From positions 558,001-622,000 of the forward strand of contig JAZGTN010000188.1 in the NCBI GenBank assembly GCA_037783415.1: a stretch of 64,000 bases of DNA, read 5' to 3'. Shown in pieces: positions 50,301 to 54,134 of the stretch. Both the position numbers and the translations under genes were made by a program. This DNA comes from Leptasterias polaris (lineage: Eukaryota; Echinodermata; Asteroidea; Forcipulatida; Asteriidae). Position 1 is the first letter of the stretch. Each line of letters opens with the position of its first letter. The notes beneath the pieces are model-generated. The model did not search any database. It had not been told where the DNA came from and was given only the letters and a program-made list of their open reading frames with translations.

Positions 50301-51722
50301 TTTATATTGACGGTACAATTAGTTTAAACAAAATTTGTGACAAACAATTCCAAAAAAAGAGCCCCCCAAAAAACAAAAAACTAAAACGGAGCCCCTGACG
50401 GGACGAAAAAGAAATTAAAAATTAAAAGGTGGACAAAAAAAAACTCAATCGAAATTTCTATTGCATTCTATTACAACAAAATCATTTCGTTTCCTCAAAA
50501 TATTATTAAATTCTATGAAAATATAATTTTGTGTCACAAAATATTATTTTTCATTTTGTGAACGCAGTGTGTTTTTCTAGGTAACGAAATAGATTATTTC
50601 TAGAAAATAGGTTCTCGTTCCCTTGAACACGCTTTCTTTCCCCCGAACTACAATTAAGTTCACAAGAAATATGCTTTCGTTCCCTGAAGATACGCTTTCT
50701 TTCCCTCGAAATGAGATTTTGTACCCTAAAAAAAAAGGCTTTCGATTCCTCAAAATACGACTTTGAATTTTTTGCCCGAAATATACTTTTGATCACCCAA
50801 AATACGCTTTCGTTCTCTCGCAATGAGATGTTGTTCCCCAGATCCCTCAAGAAAGCTTTTGTTCCCTCAAGATAGCTTTCGTTCCCCTGAACTGGAGTCC
50901 AATCACACCAATTTGTTACATTCCTTTGTGAGGGGCGACTTTGAGAGGGGACGAGTTTGTATGTGAGGGGGCGACTTTGTAGTTGGTGACTTTGTAATTG
51001 GCGAGTTTGCTGGGGGGCGAGTTGACTGGTTTCCGTGTCCGTTGTTTTACACACTTTCAGATGGATAACGTGGACTGGATCCACATGCCTTGTCGTAGTA
51101 AAACACATACATAAACAGAGAACCAGTCTACTCGCAATATTGCACAACATGTATTCCGTAAATTTGACACTTGCAACGGCTGGTAAAGCGTATACGGTGA
51201 CCCTTTTCTCGTTAATTACGTTATATTTTTGTAATTTTTTTTTTTTTAAACCATCTAGAAATAATTGTCTTTGATTATACATGACTAAATTACGTAAACA
51301 GGTAACCGGTGTGTCCCTTTAACCCAGATTCCGGGTCCGATGGGCCGACACATTTTTGGGTCAGTTTTGACCCGGAAACTGGTAAAACATGGAATTTTGA
51401 CCCGGACTCGGCGTGATTTTGACCAAAAATTGGTCATGATGACACAGAATCCGGGTCATACTGACCCATAGATAGGTTCAGGGCCCACGTGACCTAGAGG
51501 TCAATTAAGACCCGGTGTTTTTTAGAGTGAAGGCCTGTTCAGACTAAGGAAGGGAAAATAAAGGCGATTTCCGACAATTATTGGTGATTAACAACAACGC
51601 CTGTACCGTTTTTGTTTTCACAGGTTGGATTTTTCAAGAGGAAAAAGATAGTTCCCGGTGATGCTAAGGCAGCAGCTCAAGAGAATTGGCAGAATGATGT
51701 TCTGGTCTCTGAAAAGAATTAA
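8156..51722 (+). CDS. Integrin alpha subunit, alphaV/alpha5/PS2-like (28 coding exons)
   Basis: This gene encodes a type I membrane receptor subunit that pairs with an integrin beta chain and binds extracellular matrix. The spliced product is about 1040 residues, the normal length for the family. In order it has a signal peptide, a seven-blade FG-GAP propeller (exons 1-13) with calcium loops [18 protein letters not shown] and DMDGNEYND, thigh and calf domains (exons 13-26), a furin site RKRR (44545-44556), one transmembrane helix (exon 27) and a KVGFFKR tail (exons 27-28). There is no inserted I domain. [12 protein letters not shown] and KSHQFFGA place it near the RGD-binding group and away from the laminin-binding one. 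N-glycosylation sequons occur in exons 8, 15, 22, 23 and 25. The start is ATG 8156 or 8177. Stop TAA is 51720-51722. The exon 3/4 junction is the only one not resolved. Confidence 0.93.
10437..10695 (-). mobile_element. 5'-truncated LINE 3' end (CR1/L2-like), antisense
   Basis: On the minus strand a short frame reads [16 protein letters not shown] and then [15 protein letters not shown] followed by a stop. This is the C-terminal signature of CR1/L2-type reverse transcriptase ORFs. A 3' UTR and an ATT-type tail (near 10437-10455) follow. Only the last ~260 bp of the element is present. Confidence 0.8.
11505..11650. repeat. Degenerate TGACTTG minisatellite
   Basis: The heptamer TGACTTG and near variants recur roughly ten times with irregular 10-25 bp spacing. 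The units are too diverged for a clean period. It may be part of an unclassified repeat. Confidence 0.5.
12364..12482 (+). CDS. Integrin alpha exon 2
   Basis: This exon encodes [20 protein letters not shown] and [20 protein letters not shown]. The GAPRA...QP...GGAVY.C pattern is diagnostic of propeller blade 1. The acceptor is TTTTCCCAG and the donor GTTAGC, with phase 2 in and phase 1 out. Confidence 0.95.
13536..13633 (+). CDS. Integrin alpha exon 3 (3' boundary uncertain)
   Basis: This exon encodes [20 protein letters not shown] and then [13 protein letters not shown], matching the propeller segment before the conserved CAPRY motif. The obvious donor GTACAG at 13634 ends in phase 0, but exon 4 needs phase 1. 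The only phase-1 GT nearby is at 13623, which would drop the VVV and put Asp where the family has Cys. Confidence 0.85.
13870..14070. mobile_element. GGGTCA-rich MITE, copy A
   Basis: The ends are inverted: CACTCTAAAAACTTT on the left and TATTTAGAGT on the right. The interior has repeated GGGTCA/TGACCC/GGTCAG words. It is one of seven related copies in this window. Confidence 0.65.
14071..14988 (+). other. Repeat-poor part of integrin intron 3
   Basis: This is AT-rich with an ATT run near 14110-14127 and a TA run near 14219-14231. No coding exon or family repeat was recognised. A micro-exon that would fix the exon 3/4 phase mismatch was looked for here without success. Confidence 0.4.
14989..15069 (+). 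CDS. Integrin alpha exon 4
   Basis: This exon encodes [20 protein letters not shown] then EFTPCK, the family's CAPRY...G.CF...PC segment. The first two bases (AC) must complete a codon begun in exon 3. The acceptor is TTCTCCAG and the donor GTAGGT, ending in phase 1. Confidence 0.9.
15864..15931 (+). CDS. Integrin alpha exon 5
   Basis: This exon encodes [20 protein letters not shown] then ISE, matching the C.AGFS motif before propeller blade 3. Phase 1 in, phase 0 out, donor GTAAGT. Confidence 0.92.
16075..17505 (-). pseudogene. LINE ORF2 remnant (endonuclease and start of RT), antisense
   Basis: On the minus strand the frame opens near 17505 and reads [20 protein letters not shown], the start of an APE-type endonuclease. 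It continues in broken frames through [10 protein letters not shown] and [13 protein letters not shown], both endonuclease motifs, and reaches [12 protein letters not shown], the beginning of a reverse transcriptase domain. Homology stops near 16075, so most of the RT and the 3' end are missing. It lies in integrin intron 5 in antisense orientation. Several stops show it is dead. Confidence 0.8.
17790..18105. mobile_element. TTAA-flanked MITE with perfect 38 bp palindromic core, right end truncated
   Basis: The left terminus is TTAAAGGTCTGTATACGTT, matching the family copy at 33951-34318. The interior has a perfect 38 bp palindrome at 17911-17948 centred on ACGGCCGT. The right terminus is missing: similarity ends at CCAAAAACCAA near 18105, where LINE ORF1 sequence starts. 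Confidence 0.75.
18106..18375 (-). pseudogene. LINE ORF1 fragment (L1-type ORF1p), antisense
   Basis: The minus-strand frame reads coiled-coil-like [20 protein letters not shown] then [13 protein letters not shown] and [11 protein letters not shown]. These match the RRM-type ORF1 protein of L1-like LINEs. The last residues of the open frame come from the adjacent MITE and not from the LINE. It is probably the ORF1 of the element whose ORF2 lies at 16075-17505. Confidence 0.75.
18376..19758 (+). other. Rest of integrin intron 5
   Basis: This is AT-rich. A short palindromic cluster of CGATCGGT words sits at about 19365-19425, where ACCGATCGGT and variants recur three times. No coding exon was recognised. 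Confidence 0.4.
19759..19804 (+). CDS. Integrin alpha exon 6
   Basis: This short exon encodes [15 protein letters not shown]. The [11 protein letters not shown] string is a near-invariant propeller motif in the alphaV/alpha5/PS2 group. Phase 0 in, phase 1 out, donor GTAAAC. Confidence 0.95.
20082..20248 (+). CDS. Integrin alpha exon 7
   Basis: This exon encodes [20 protein letters not shown], then [20 protein letters not shown] and [10 protein letters not shown]. It is propeller blade 3-4, with the family's YxGYSV...G motif. The acceptor is TTTGTCAAAAG and the donor GTAACA. Confidence 0.92.
20449..21210 (+). repeat. 40 bp satellite, 19 tandem units, each with a tRNA A-box motif
   Basis: Units of exactly 40 bp repeat about 19 times with 1-4 differences each. 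Each unit contains GGTGGTCTAGTGGTA, which matches the 5' part of eukaryotic tRNA-Glu and fits the Pol III A-box consensus TRGYNNARNGG. No B box lies in the units. The array sits in integrin intron 7, between exons 7 and 8. Confidence 0.95.
21228..21443. mobile_element. GGGTCA-rich MITE, copy B
   Basis: The interior shows GGGTTTCGGGTCC, TGACCCATTTCTAGGTCA and GGGTCATCTGACCC. The right end TTTTAGTGTG resembles the family terminus. The left end abuts the 40 bp satellite array. Confidence 0.6.
21705..21858. mobile_element. GGGTCA-rich MITE, copy C
   Basis: It starts CACTTAAAAACC and ends GACCCGGTAGTG. The interior has GACCTGGATCCAGGTC (palindromic) and GGGTCA words. It ends just before integrin exon 8. 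Confidence 0.6.
21890..21999 (+). CDS. Integrin alpha exon 8
   Basis: This exon encodes [20 protein letters not shown] then [16 protein letters not shown]. It ends inside the first calcium loop (DVNDDG), with the intron splitting the Gly codon in phase 2. NMT is a glycosylation sequon. Confidence 0.94.
22190..23700. repeat. Diverged tandem repeat rich in CRE (TGACGTCA) and CCGGAAGT words
   Basis: Between about 22260 and 22720 a ~145 bp block recurs about three times, with landmarks AATCATAACTC, TTTTTACAATCTA and CCGGAAGTTGAA. Perfect TGACGTCA palindromes occur at 22199, 22210, 23373, 23535 and 23681. The stretch lies in integrin intron 8. It could be an unclassified mobile element whose ends I cannot see. 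Confidence 0.6.
24232..24334 (+). CDS. Integrin alpha exon 9
   Basis: This exon completes the calcium loop with [20 protein letters not shown] and continues [14 protein letters not shown]. The acceptor is TTATTGGCAG and the donor GTACTT, phase 0. Confidence 0.94.
24734..24836 (+). CDS. Integrin alpha exon 10
   Basis: This exon encodes [20 protein letters not shown] then [14 protein letters not shown]. It ends within the second calcium loop, with the final Asp codon split in phase 1. Confidence 0.94.
25093..25128 (+). repeat. CAG/CAA microsatellite
   Basis: About twelve trinucleotides of CAG and CAA lie in integrin intron 10. They are not coding here. Confidence 0.95.
25197..25285 (+). CDS. 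Integrin alpha exon 11
   Basis: This exon encodes [20 protein letters not shown] then [10 protein letters not shown], the core of an FG-GAP repeat (GAPY...G.VYIY.G). Phase 1 in, phase 0 out. Confidence 0.95.
25849..25939 (+). CDS. Integrin alpha exon 12
   Basis: This exon encodes [20 protein letters not shown] then [10 protein letters not shown]. It ends in the third calcium loop, again just before the last Asp and in phase 1. Confidence 0.94.
26068..26193. mobile_element. Small MITE, GGCTCGATTTCACAA family, copy 1
   Basis: The ends are GGCTCGTTTTCACAAAG and an inverted CCTTGTGAAATCAGCC. The interior contains TAAGATTCATTTTAAGATGA-like inverted pieces. It matches the better-preserved copy at 36369-36525. 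Confidence 0.65.
27079..27170 (+). repeat. 21 bp tandem array, 4.4 units (CGCCATCTTGGATT)
   Basis: Units of 21 bp contain CGCCATCTTGGATTAGAAG. The CGCCATCTT core resembles the binding motif of the transcription factor YY1. The array lies inside the TTAA transposon. Confidence 0.9.
27240..27635 (+). repeat. ~79 bp repeat, two tandem copies plus one downstream
   Basis: GGGGTCTGCGTTGGTGTTC recurs at about 27243 and 27318, with a third diverged copy near 27578. Each is followed by GACGT and a GTGCAACGGCA-type end. It is part of the TTAA element and no coding meaning is seen. Confidence 0.75.
30254..30632. mobile_element. TTAA-flanked MITE, TTAAAGGGTGTGTACAAC family, copy 1
   Basis: The left terminus is TTAAAGGGTGTGTACAAC and the right terminus is the inverse, GTTGTACACACCCTTTAA. 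The interior shares long stretches with 38609-38969, for example AGTTTTGCTTGAAATGCCAT and TTTATCCTGCAGGATAAA. Confidence 0.85.
30633..32242 (+). other. Right part of integrin intron 12
   Basis: No exon or classified repeat was found. A TGACGTCA site occurs near 31411 and CCGGAAG near 31105, echoing the vocabulary of the intron 8 repeat. Confidence 0.4.
32243..32288 (+). CDS. Integrin alpha exon 13
   Basis: This short exon encodes [16 protein letters not shown], completing the third calcium loop and the GA.ES..AVL.R end of the propeller. The acceptor is TCTTTTGAAG and the donor GTAAAT. Confidence 0.92.
32762..32866 (+). CDS. Integrin alpha exon 14 (thigh domain start)
   Basis: This exon encodes [20 protein letters not shown] then [15 protein letters not shown]. 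The RPIV.V motif marks the end of the propeller. Phase 2 at both ends. Confidence 0.9.
32903..33317. mobile_element. TTAA-flanked MITE, 415 bp
   Basis: It is bounded by TTAAGGCAGGTAATTGCC and TCCACTACCTTTAA, with inverted similarity at the ends and TTAA at both edges. The interior contains an inverted GGAGGTAGGAATCCTACCTC palindrome near 33170. I recall similar elements in sea star genomic sequence, but this is from memory and unverified. Confidence 0.65.
33951..34318. mobile_element. MITE with GTATACGTTTGG termini, intact copy
   Basis: The left end has GTATACGTTTGGT (33964) and the right end ACCAAACGTATAC (to 34307), extending outward to a TTAA at 34315-34318. The core has an imperfect palindrome at 34112-34150. 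It is the fuller partner of the truncated copy at 17790-18105. Confidence 0.8.
34390..34445 (+). CDS. Integrin alpha exon 15
   Basis: This exon encodes [19 protein letters not shown], the F.V.AC...  G motif of the thigh domain. NVT is a glycosylation sequon. Phase 2 in, phase 1 out. Confidence 0.9.
35082..35425 (+). mobile_element. tRNA-Leu-derived SINE
   Basis: A perfect A box TGGCAGAGTGG lies at 35086-35096 and a B box GTTCGATTCC at 35152-35161. Between them is CAGATTCAAGTTCTG, an anticodon-arm remnant typical of tRNA-Leu (CAAG). A tRNA-unrelated body of about 250 bp follows. It is in integrin intron 15, sense orientation, just before exon 16. Confidence 0.8.
35500..35657 (+). CDS. Integrin alpha exon 16
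   Basis: This exon encodes [20 protein letters not shown], then [20 protein letters not shown] and [13 protein letters not shown], a thigh-domain segment. The acceptor is ATTCCTCCAG and the donor GTAGGG. Confidence 0.92.
35735..36115 (+). mobile_element. tRNA-Leu(UAA)-derived SINE
   Basis: The head reads GAACGAGCGGTTAAGAGCAC with an anticodon-arm-like GAACTTAAGCTCTGG and a B box GGTTCAAGTCCC at about 35800-35811. The body contains AAAGAACCCAG and CAGCACTTTGTAAACCC. It ends near an ATTATTAAAG tail. It lies downstream of exon 16 in sense orientation. Confidence 0.75.
36181..36552. mobile_element. GGGTCA-rich MITE, copy D, with nested MITE
   Basis: It begins CACTCTAAAACTTCC and has GACCCATATCTGGGTCA and GGGTCAAACTGACCC. 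A second MITE at 36369-36525 interrupts it, and the family sequence seems to resume with AATCCGAGTCAAATTTAATC. Confidence 0.6.
36369..36525. mobile_element. Small MITE, GGCTCGATTTCACAA family, copy 2
   Basis: The termini GGGCTCGATTTCACAAAG and ATTGTGAAATCGAGCC are inverse of each other over about 15 bp. It is about 157 bp long and sits inside GGGTCA MITE copy D. Confidence 0.8.
36553..37750 (+). other. Right part of integrin intron 16
   Basis: Unremarkable AT-rich intron. No exon, SINE or MITE was recognised. Confidence 0.4.
37751..37894 (+). CDS. Integrin alpha exon 17
   Basis: This exon encodes [20 protein letters not shown], then [20 protein letters not shown] and PVPVLVEP, the thigh-to-calf segment with PIL motif. 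Phase 0 at both ends, donor GTGAGT. Confidence 0.92.
38404..38468 (+). CDS. Integrin alpha exon 18
   Basis: This short exon encodes [20 protein letters not shown] then R. The C....C.PDL motif is the conserved disulfide at the genu/calf-1 start. The acceptor is TTTACACACAG and the donor GTAAGT. Confidence 0.93.
38609..38969. mobile_element. TTAA-flanked MITE, TTAAAGGGTGTGTACAAC family, copy 2
   Basis: It begins TTAAAAGGTGTGTACAACAT and ends GAACACACCCTTTAA. It is collinear with 30254-30632 along its length with scattered differences. Confidence 0.85.
39582..39729 (+). CDS. Integrin alpha exon 19
   Basis: This exon encodes [20 protein letters not shown], then [20 protein letters not shown] and FARLQRISK, the calf-1 V.V.N.GEDAY motif. 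Phase 2 in, phase 0 out. Confidence 0.94.
39730..40877 (+). other. Integrin intron 19
   Basis: AT-rich intron with short A-runs and an AATAAT stretch near 40600-40640. No exon or family repeat was recognised. Confidence 0.4.
40878..40961 (+). CDS. Integrin alpha exon 20
   Basis: This exon encodes [20 protein letters not shown] then NPLPEEHT, the calf-1 C......CD.GNP motif. The acceptor is TTTAATTCAG and the donor GTAAGG, phase 0. Confidence 0.94.
41700..41779 (+). CDS. Integrin alpha exon 21
   Basis: This exon encodes [20 protein letters not shown] then IKMSVD, a calf-domain beta strand pair. Phase 0 in, phase 2 out. Confidence 0.92.
42211..42300 (+). CDS. Integrin alpha exon 22
   Basis: This exon encodes [20 protein letters not shown] then [13 protein letters not shown] and NVT are glycosylation sequons. 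The acceptor is CAACCTTTAG and the donor GTATGT. Confidence 0.92.
42524..42598 (-). pseudogene. tRNA-like sequence / SINE head remnant, minus strand
   Basis: Read on the minus strand it has an A-box-like GGTTGTTCAGTGGTACAAC and a B box GTTCGAATCC at tRNA-like spacing. The acceptor stem ends do not pair, so it is not a working tRNA. Confidence 0.5.
43261..43375 (+). CDS. Integrin alpha exon 23
   Basis: This exon encodes [20 protein letters not shown] then [18 protein letters not shown]. The GP.V.H.Y motif is conserved at the calf-1/calf-2 boundary. NVS is a sequon. Confidence 0.93.
43645..43863. mobile_element. GGGTCA-rich MITE, copy E
   Basis: The interior has TTGGGTCAGAATTGACCCAG and TTTCTGGGTCAGGCTGACCC. 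The right end reads GGGAGTTTTTAGACTG. It lies in integrin intron 23. Confidence 0.6.
44009..44170 (+). CDS. Integrin alpha exon 24
   Basis: This exon encodes [20 protein letters not shown], then [20 protein letters not shown] and [14 protein letters not shown]. The N.GPS....L.I.WP motif opens calf-2. Phase 0 at both ends. Confidence 0.95.
44500..44751 (+). CDS. Integrin alpha exon 25 (furin cleavage site)
   Basis: This exon encodes a hydrophilic loop with [15 protein letters not shown] at 44545-44556 is a furin site that would split heavy and light chains. Then come [20 protein letters not shown] and [23 protein letters not shown] is a sequon. It is the longest coding exon. Confidence 0.95.
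44867..45065. mobile_element. GGGTCA-rich MITE, copy F (degraded)
   Basis: It opens with an A-run after CCCTAAAA and contains TTCCGGGTACTCACC and AATTGGGTCAACCCC. It ends GCGTAAATGAGTG. It is more diverged than the other copies. Confidence 0.45.
45270..45540 (+). mobile_element. tRNA-derived SINE with intact Pol III promoter boxes
   Basis: The A box TGGTGTAGTGG at 45285-45295 and B box GGTTCGAATCC at 45328-45338 match consensus exactly. The body has GGGTTTTCCCTGGAATAATT and TTTTCCTCCCACATC, reminiscent of a conserved central domain of deuterostome SINEs (Nin-like, from memory). The tail is AATAAATAAAAAAAATAAAA. CAGTCTATAA is repeated at the 5' flank. It is in integrin intron 25, sense orientation. 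Confidence 0.85.
45635..45725 (+). mobile_element. LINE C-terminal remnant
   Basis: A short frame reads [20 protein letters not shown] then HLYPTG, the RT C-terminal signature of CR1/L2-like LINEs. It is a small 5'-truncated relic. Confidence 0.55.
46082..46189 (+). CDS. Integrin alpha exon 26
   Basis: This exon encodes [20 protein letters not shown] then [16 protein letters not shown], the end of calf-2. The acceptor is GTTGCGACAG and the donor GTAGGG. Confidence 0.92.
46590..47075. repeat. Degenerate short-period array
   Basis: Words such as GATATC, TCTTCC, GGATGTCATC and ATAATTATTTC recur with irregular ~20-30 bp spacing. The divergence is too high to define a unit. It lies in integrin intron 26. 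Confidence 0.35.
47423..47560 (+). CDS. Integrin alpha exon 27 (transmembrane)
   Basis: This exon encodes [20 protein letters not shown] then [20 protein letters not shown] and FFIMWK. IPLW...  is the usual start of the single transmembrane helix. The donor GTAACA falls right after the membrane-proximal Lys. Confidence 0.96.
47800..48135 (+). mobile_element. 5'-truncated LINE 3' end
   Basis: The plus-strand frame reads [20 protein letters not shown] then [11 protein letters not shown] and [10 protein letters not shown]. These are the C-terminal motifs of a CR1/L2-like RT ORF. The 3' UTR ends GCGTTATAAGTGTTCATATT, like the ends at 60294 and 63580. It lies in integrin intron 27. Confidence 0.8.
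48397..48470. mobile_element. TTAA MITE terminus (TTAAAGGGACACACGTTGCC type)
   Basis: One terminus of the family represented at 51867-52229, starting TTAAAGGGACACACGTTGCC. The opposite end was not identified nearby. Confidence 0.5.
48728..49026. mobile_element. MITE with ATAGACCTTTCTTT termini, copy 1
   Basis: The 14 bp termini ATAGACCTTTCTTT and AAAGAAAGGTCTAT are perfectly inverted. The ~300 bp interior closely matches 56243-56556, for example AAAGCCATAACTGCAAATCA. Confidence 0.8.
49057..49440. repeat. Two adjacent inverted repeats
   Basis: GCCATCTTTACGGGCAAATC at 49069 pairs with the inverse near 49225. GCGGAATAACCAGCCGCATA at 49279 pairs with its inverse ending near 49425. Both are imperfect hairpins and may be parts of one foldback element. 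Confidence 0.6.
50540..50910. repeat. Degenerate minisatellite (CTTTCGTTCCCTC-type units)
   Basis: About fifteen diverged units of roughly 20-25 bp share ATACGCTTTCGTTCCCTC. On the minus strand they give a long spurious frame with repeated RERKR-like peptides. Confidence 0.65.
50935..51025. repeat. Degenerate GGCGACTTTG repeat
   Basis: Five or six units of about 17-20 bp built on GGGGCGACTTTG and GGCGAGTTTG sit directly after the previous minisatellite. Confidence 0.6.
51120..51322 (-). mobile_element. Terminus of the 3 kb TTAA element family, inverted copy
   Basis: Read on the minus strand from 51322 it starts TTAAAGGGACACACCGGTTA and shares about 200 bp with the left end of 26743-29813. 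Shared strings include AGCCGTTGCAA and GTCAAATTTA. Its other end was not found. Confidence 0.65.
51319..51529. mobile_element. GGGTCA-rich MITE, copy G
   Basis: The right terminus is GTGTTTTTTAGAGTG. The interior has TTTTTGGGTCAGTTTTGACC, CCGGGTCATACTGACCC and GACCTAGAGGTCA. It abuts the TTAA terminus on its left. Confidence 0.7.
51624..51722 (+). CDS. Integrin alpha exon 28 (cytoplasmic tail, stop)
   Basis: This exon encodes [20 protein letters not shown] then [12 protein letters not shown] and TAA. With the Lys of exon 27 it makes the KVGFFKR motif that clasps the beta subunit tail and binds cytoplasmic regulators. No clear AATAAA lies within 300 bp downstream. Confidence 0.97.
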   Translation, partial: VGFFKRKKIVPGDAKAAAQENWQNDVLVSEKN

Positions 51723-51866
51723 TCGGCGTTTCCTAAACCGAGCGGAGCACACACTAGTCAGTCCTGTTTGAAGGTTTTTTATTGCGAGAGAAACTTTGAA
51801 TTTGTTTTTAAATAATTGTTAAAATAATTTTTCTGGATTCTATTGTAAATGATACTCAAAATTAGC

Positions 51867-52229
51867 TTAGAGGGACACGCTTCCTTTGATTGGGCGCTTT
51901 GGGGGTTAACAAATCGTTTGTTATGAAATGAATATGGTTTGAAAGATGTTTTAACGGTAGACTATATTGATTCACACAACCCTCTCGACATTGTGTGGTT
52001 TTCCTTTTACTTCGTGAACTAAACATGGTCCGCTATTTTATGTATCCACAAATTTGGTTCTGCCAATTGGCTGATCGTGTTGGTTCACGAAGGACGGAAG
52101 ACAACACAAATTCGAGGGATGTGTGAACCATTGTATTTTACTATTAAAACATCTTCCCATACCATAGTTTCATAACAAACACTTTTTATAGTTCAAAGCA
52201 CCCAATCCGAAGGCAACGTGTCCCCTTAA
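51867..52229. mobile_element. TTAA-type MITE with long terminal inverted repeats
   Basis: The arms 51867-52010 and about 52080-52229 are inverted copies: AGGGACACGCTTCCTTTGAT pairs with the inverse of GAAGGCAACGTGTCCCC. The right edge is TTAA and the left is TTAG. It lies just past the integrin stop codon, probably in the 3' UTR. Confidence 0.75.
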
Positions 52230-54055
52230 TGAATAAGTAGAGTTGAGCTGCCCGTACAAATCTTCCTTTAAATACTCGGTTTTTTCGTCACGTTCCAATA
52301 GACCAATCCACGCGTGTCTGTAAAAACAAATACAAACAACAAACAGACAAACAAAACAAACAGCCAAAAGCAACAAAAAAGTAAAACGTCTTTACCTGAT
52401 GCATGAAAATAAGCATACTTCGCAGTTTGGGCGGTTCCCACAATGTCATGCTTGCGATAAACAACAGTGATGACGACAAACAGAAGGTGAAAGGTTTTAA
52501 GAATTCCAGCGTCGTGACCTAGAGGCAGCATGTTGATTCTAAGGTCACGGTTTTTTTTTTAAATCAATGATTTGTTTTCCTTTAAATATATAGCTAGTAA
52601 ACCAAACGAATAATTTGTACGCTAAGCTTTTAAGATAGTAGGACACATCATTAATTACTATAGCCAAACTTTGTTTAAAAAAAATAAAAATAAATAAATA
52701 AAGGTGCTGTTGCCAATAAATCAACAGAAAACATGGTATTTACATTAATTAAAGTGATTAAACATAGGAATAATTTCATGTTTATTATTCGGTTTTTTTC
52801 CTTCCCGGATAGATATGGGATAACCAAATAAAATTTGAATTTTCTGTAGAGATTTTCAACACTTAAAAGATTCGAGATAAAACAAGTTATTTATTTGTTT
52901 GATTCTTGTGTTGTATCTTTTTGTATAACTAGTTTATTTATGTAACGGTTTTATTTTTATAACGTATTTTCAATTGAGTAAACAGCTAAAAGGTGAACCT
53001 TTGTAAGCAACTGTTCCTCTATTAGTAGTTTTGACAAAATAACTCCGATCGAGTTACAATATCAAATGCATTACAATATCAAATGCATTGTGAGTGTATT
53101 GTTTCAGAATATAATCATAAGGTGAAATGTAAACTATTTCATTTCACGAAGCAAATCACAGTGAAATGGGAAAGTCCGATTTCAGCCCGAATTTACAAAC
53201 CACATGCATTAATTTGCAGTTGCTTTATTTACCAATACATATAGATCCTTGTCATTTGAAAATGTTTCACTTTAAGCACGTCATGGAAACTCGTCGACCT
53301 ATACACCCGGAGAAAACATTTTATCATAAAATAATACATAATTTAGTTATCGTGTGGACCCCAACCTTGCCAGTTGTTGACACAACCTTTCCGTGTTTTT
53401 TGAACAAACGACCGGGATTAATTTATCTTTTGTTTTGGCATCGAAATTAAATAATATCTGGTCTACAAACGACATCGGTCCAACGTCGCGAAAGCAAATG
53501 ACACGTCACGCGTGTTCCTCCCACCAATCAAATGACAATGATATAATGTTTAAGATACATTAAACAATTTTGAAGGTAGTGTCCCGCAACGTAATGCTGA
53601 TTTATAAACACACTTATAGAAAGATGCAATAAAATAACAGACCTATAAACTAAACTGACATTGGAGAAAGATTGCACTAGTTTGAGAGTTGGTTACAATT
53701 ATATTTTTAACATTTAAATGATGTTTTTATATATTTTTTTTCATTAGATTTTGTGTTTTTTGCCCAAAACGCTCTCTAAAATCTAATTACAAAGACAAGT
53801 GTGGCGTACATTAATCTACGTCTTTGCATAGTAATTATTATGACTCTTTCTGAAAATGAAAATACAAATAAAAACAGTGAAAATAAGCAAAACCAAGAAT
53901 TATTTCGTGCGGTTCTTGCCATAAAACAGGGCTACCTCTTGGATTGAGTCAAAAATATATTACAATTGATTTATTACAATAATTTTGCCTTATTAAGAAT
54001 ATGAAAAGGATTTTAGAATAGTCACCCTTATCGTCATAGTCATCCAATTGTAGCC
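52230..54055. other. Intergenic AT-rich stretch after the integrin gene
   Basis: No gene was recognised. AATAAA-type hexamers occur near 52692-52701 and at 52830 and could serve as polyadenylation signals. A duplicated 19 bp phrase (TTACAATATCAAATGCATT) occurs twice at 53055-53093. Confidence 0.4.
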
Positions 54056-54063
54056 CACCCCAC

Positions 54064-54100
54064 CAGCGGCGTAACTAAGGATAATTTTTAGGGGGCGCAA

Positions 54101-54134
<34 letters not shown>

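Noticed and set aside
50551..51282. 243-residue open frame on the minus strand
   Set aside because: It translates the degenerate minisatellites and flanking transposon sequence. The repeated RERKR peptides come from the DNA repeats and no domain is present.
48397..51322. A single 2.9 kb TTAA element parallel to 26743-29813
   Set aside because: Both edges start TTAAAGGGACACAC, but only the right edge matches the 3 kb family beyond that. The left edge belongs to a different MITE family, so they are separate termini.
53166..53450. 94-residue open frame
   Set aside because: Starts with ATG and is long for AT-rich DNA, but there are no recognisable motifs, splice sites or codon bias to support it.
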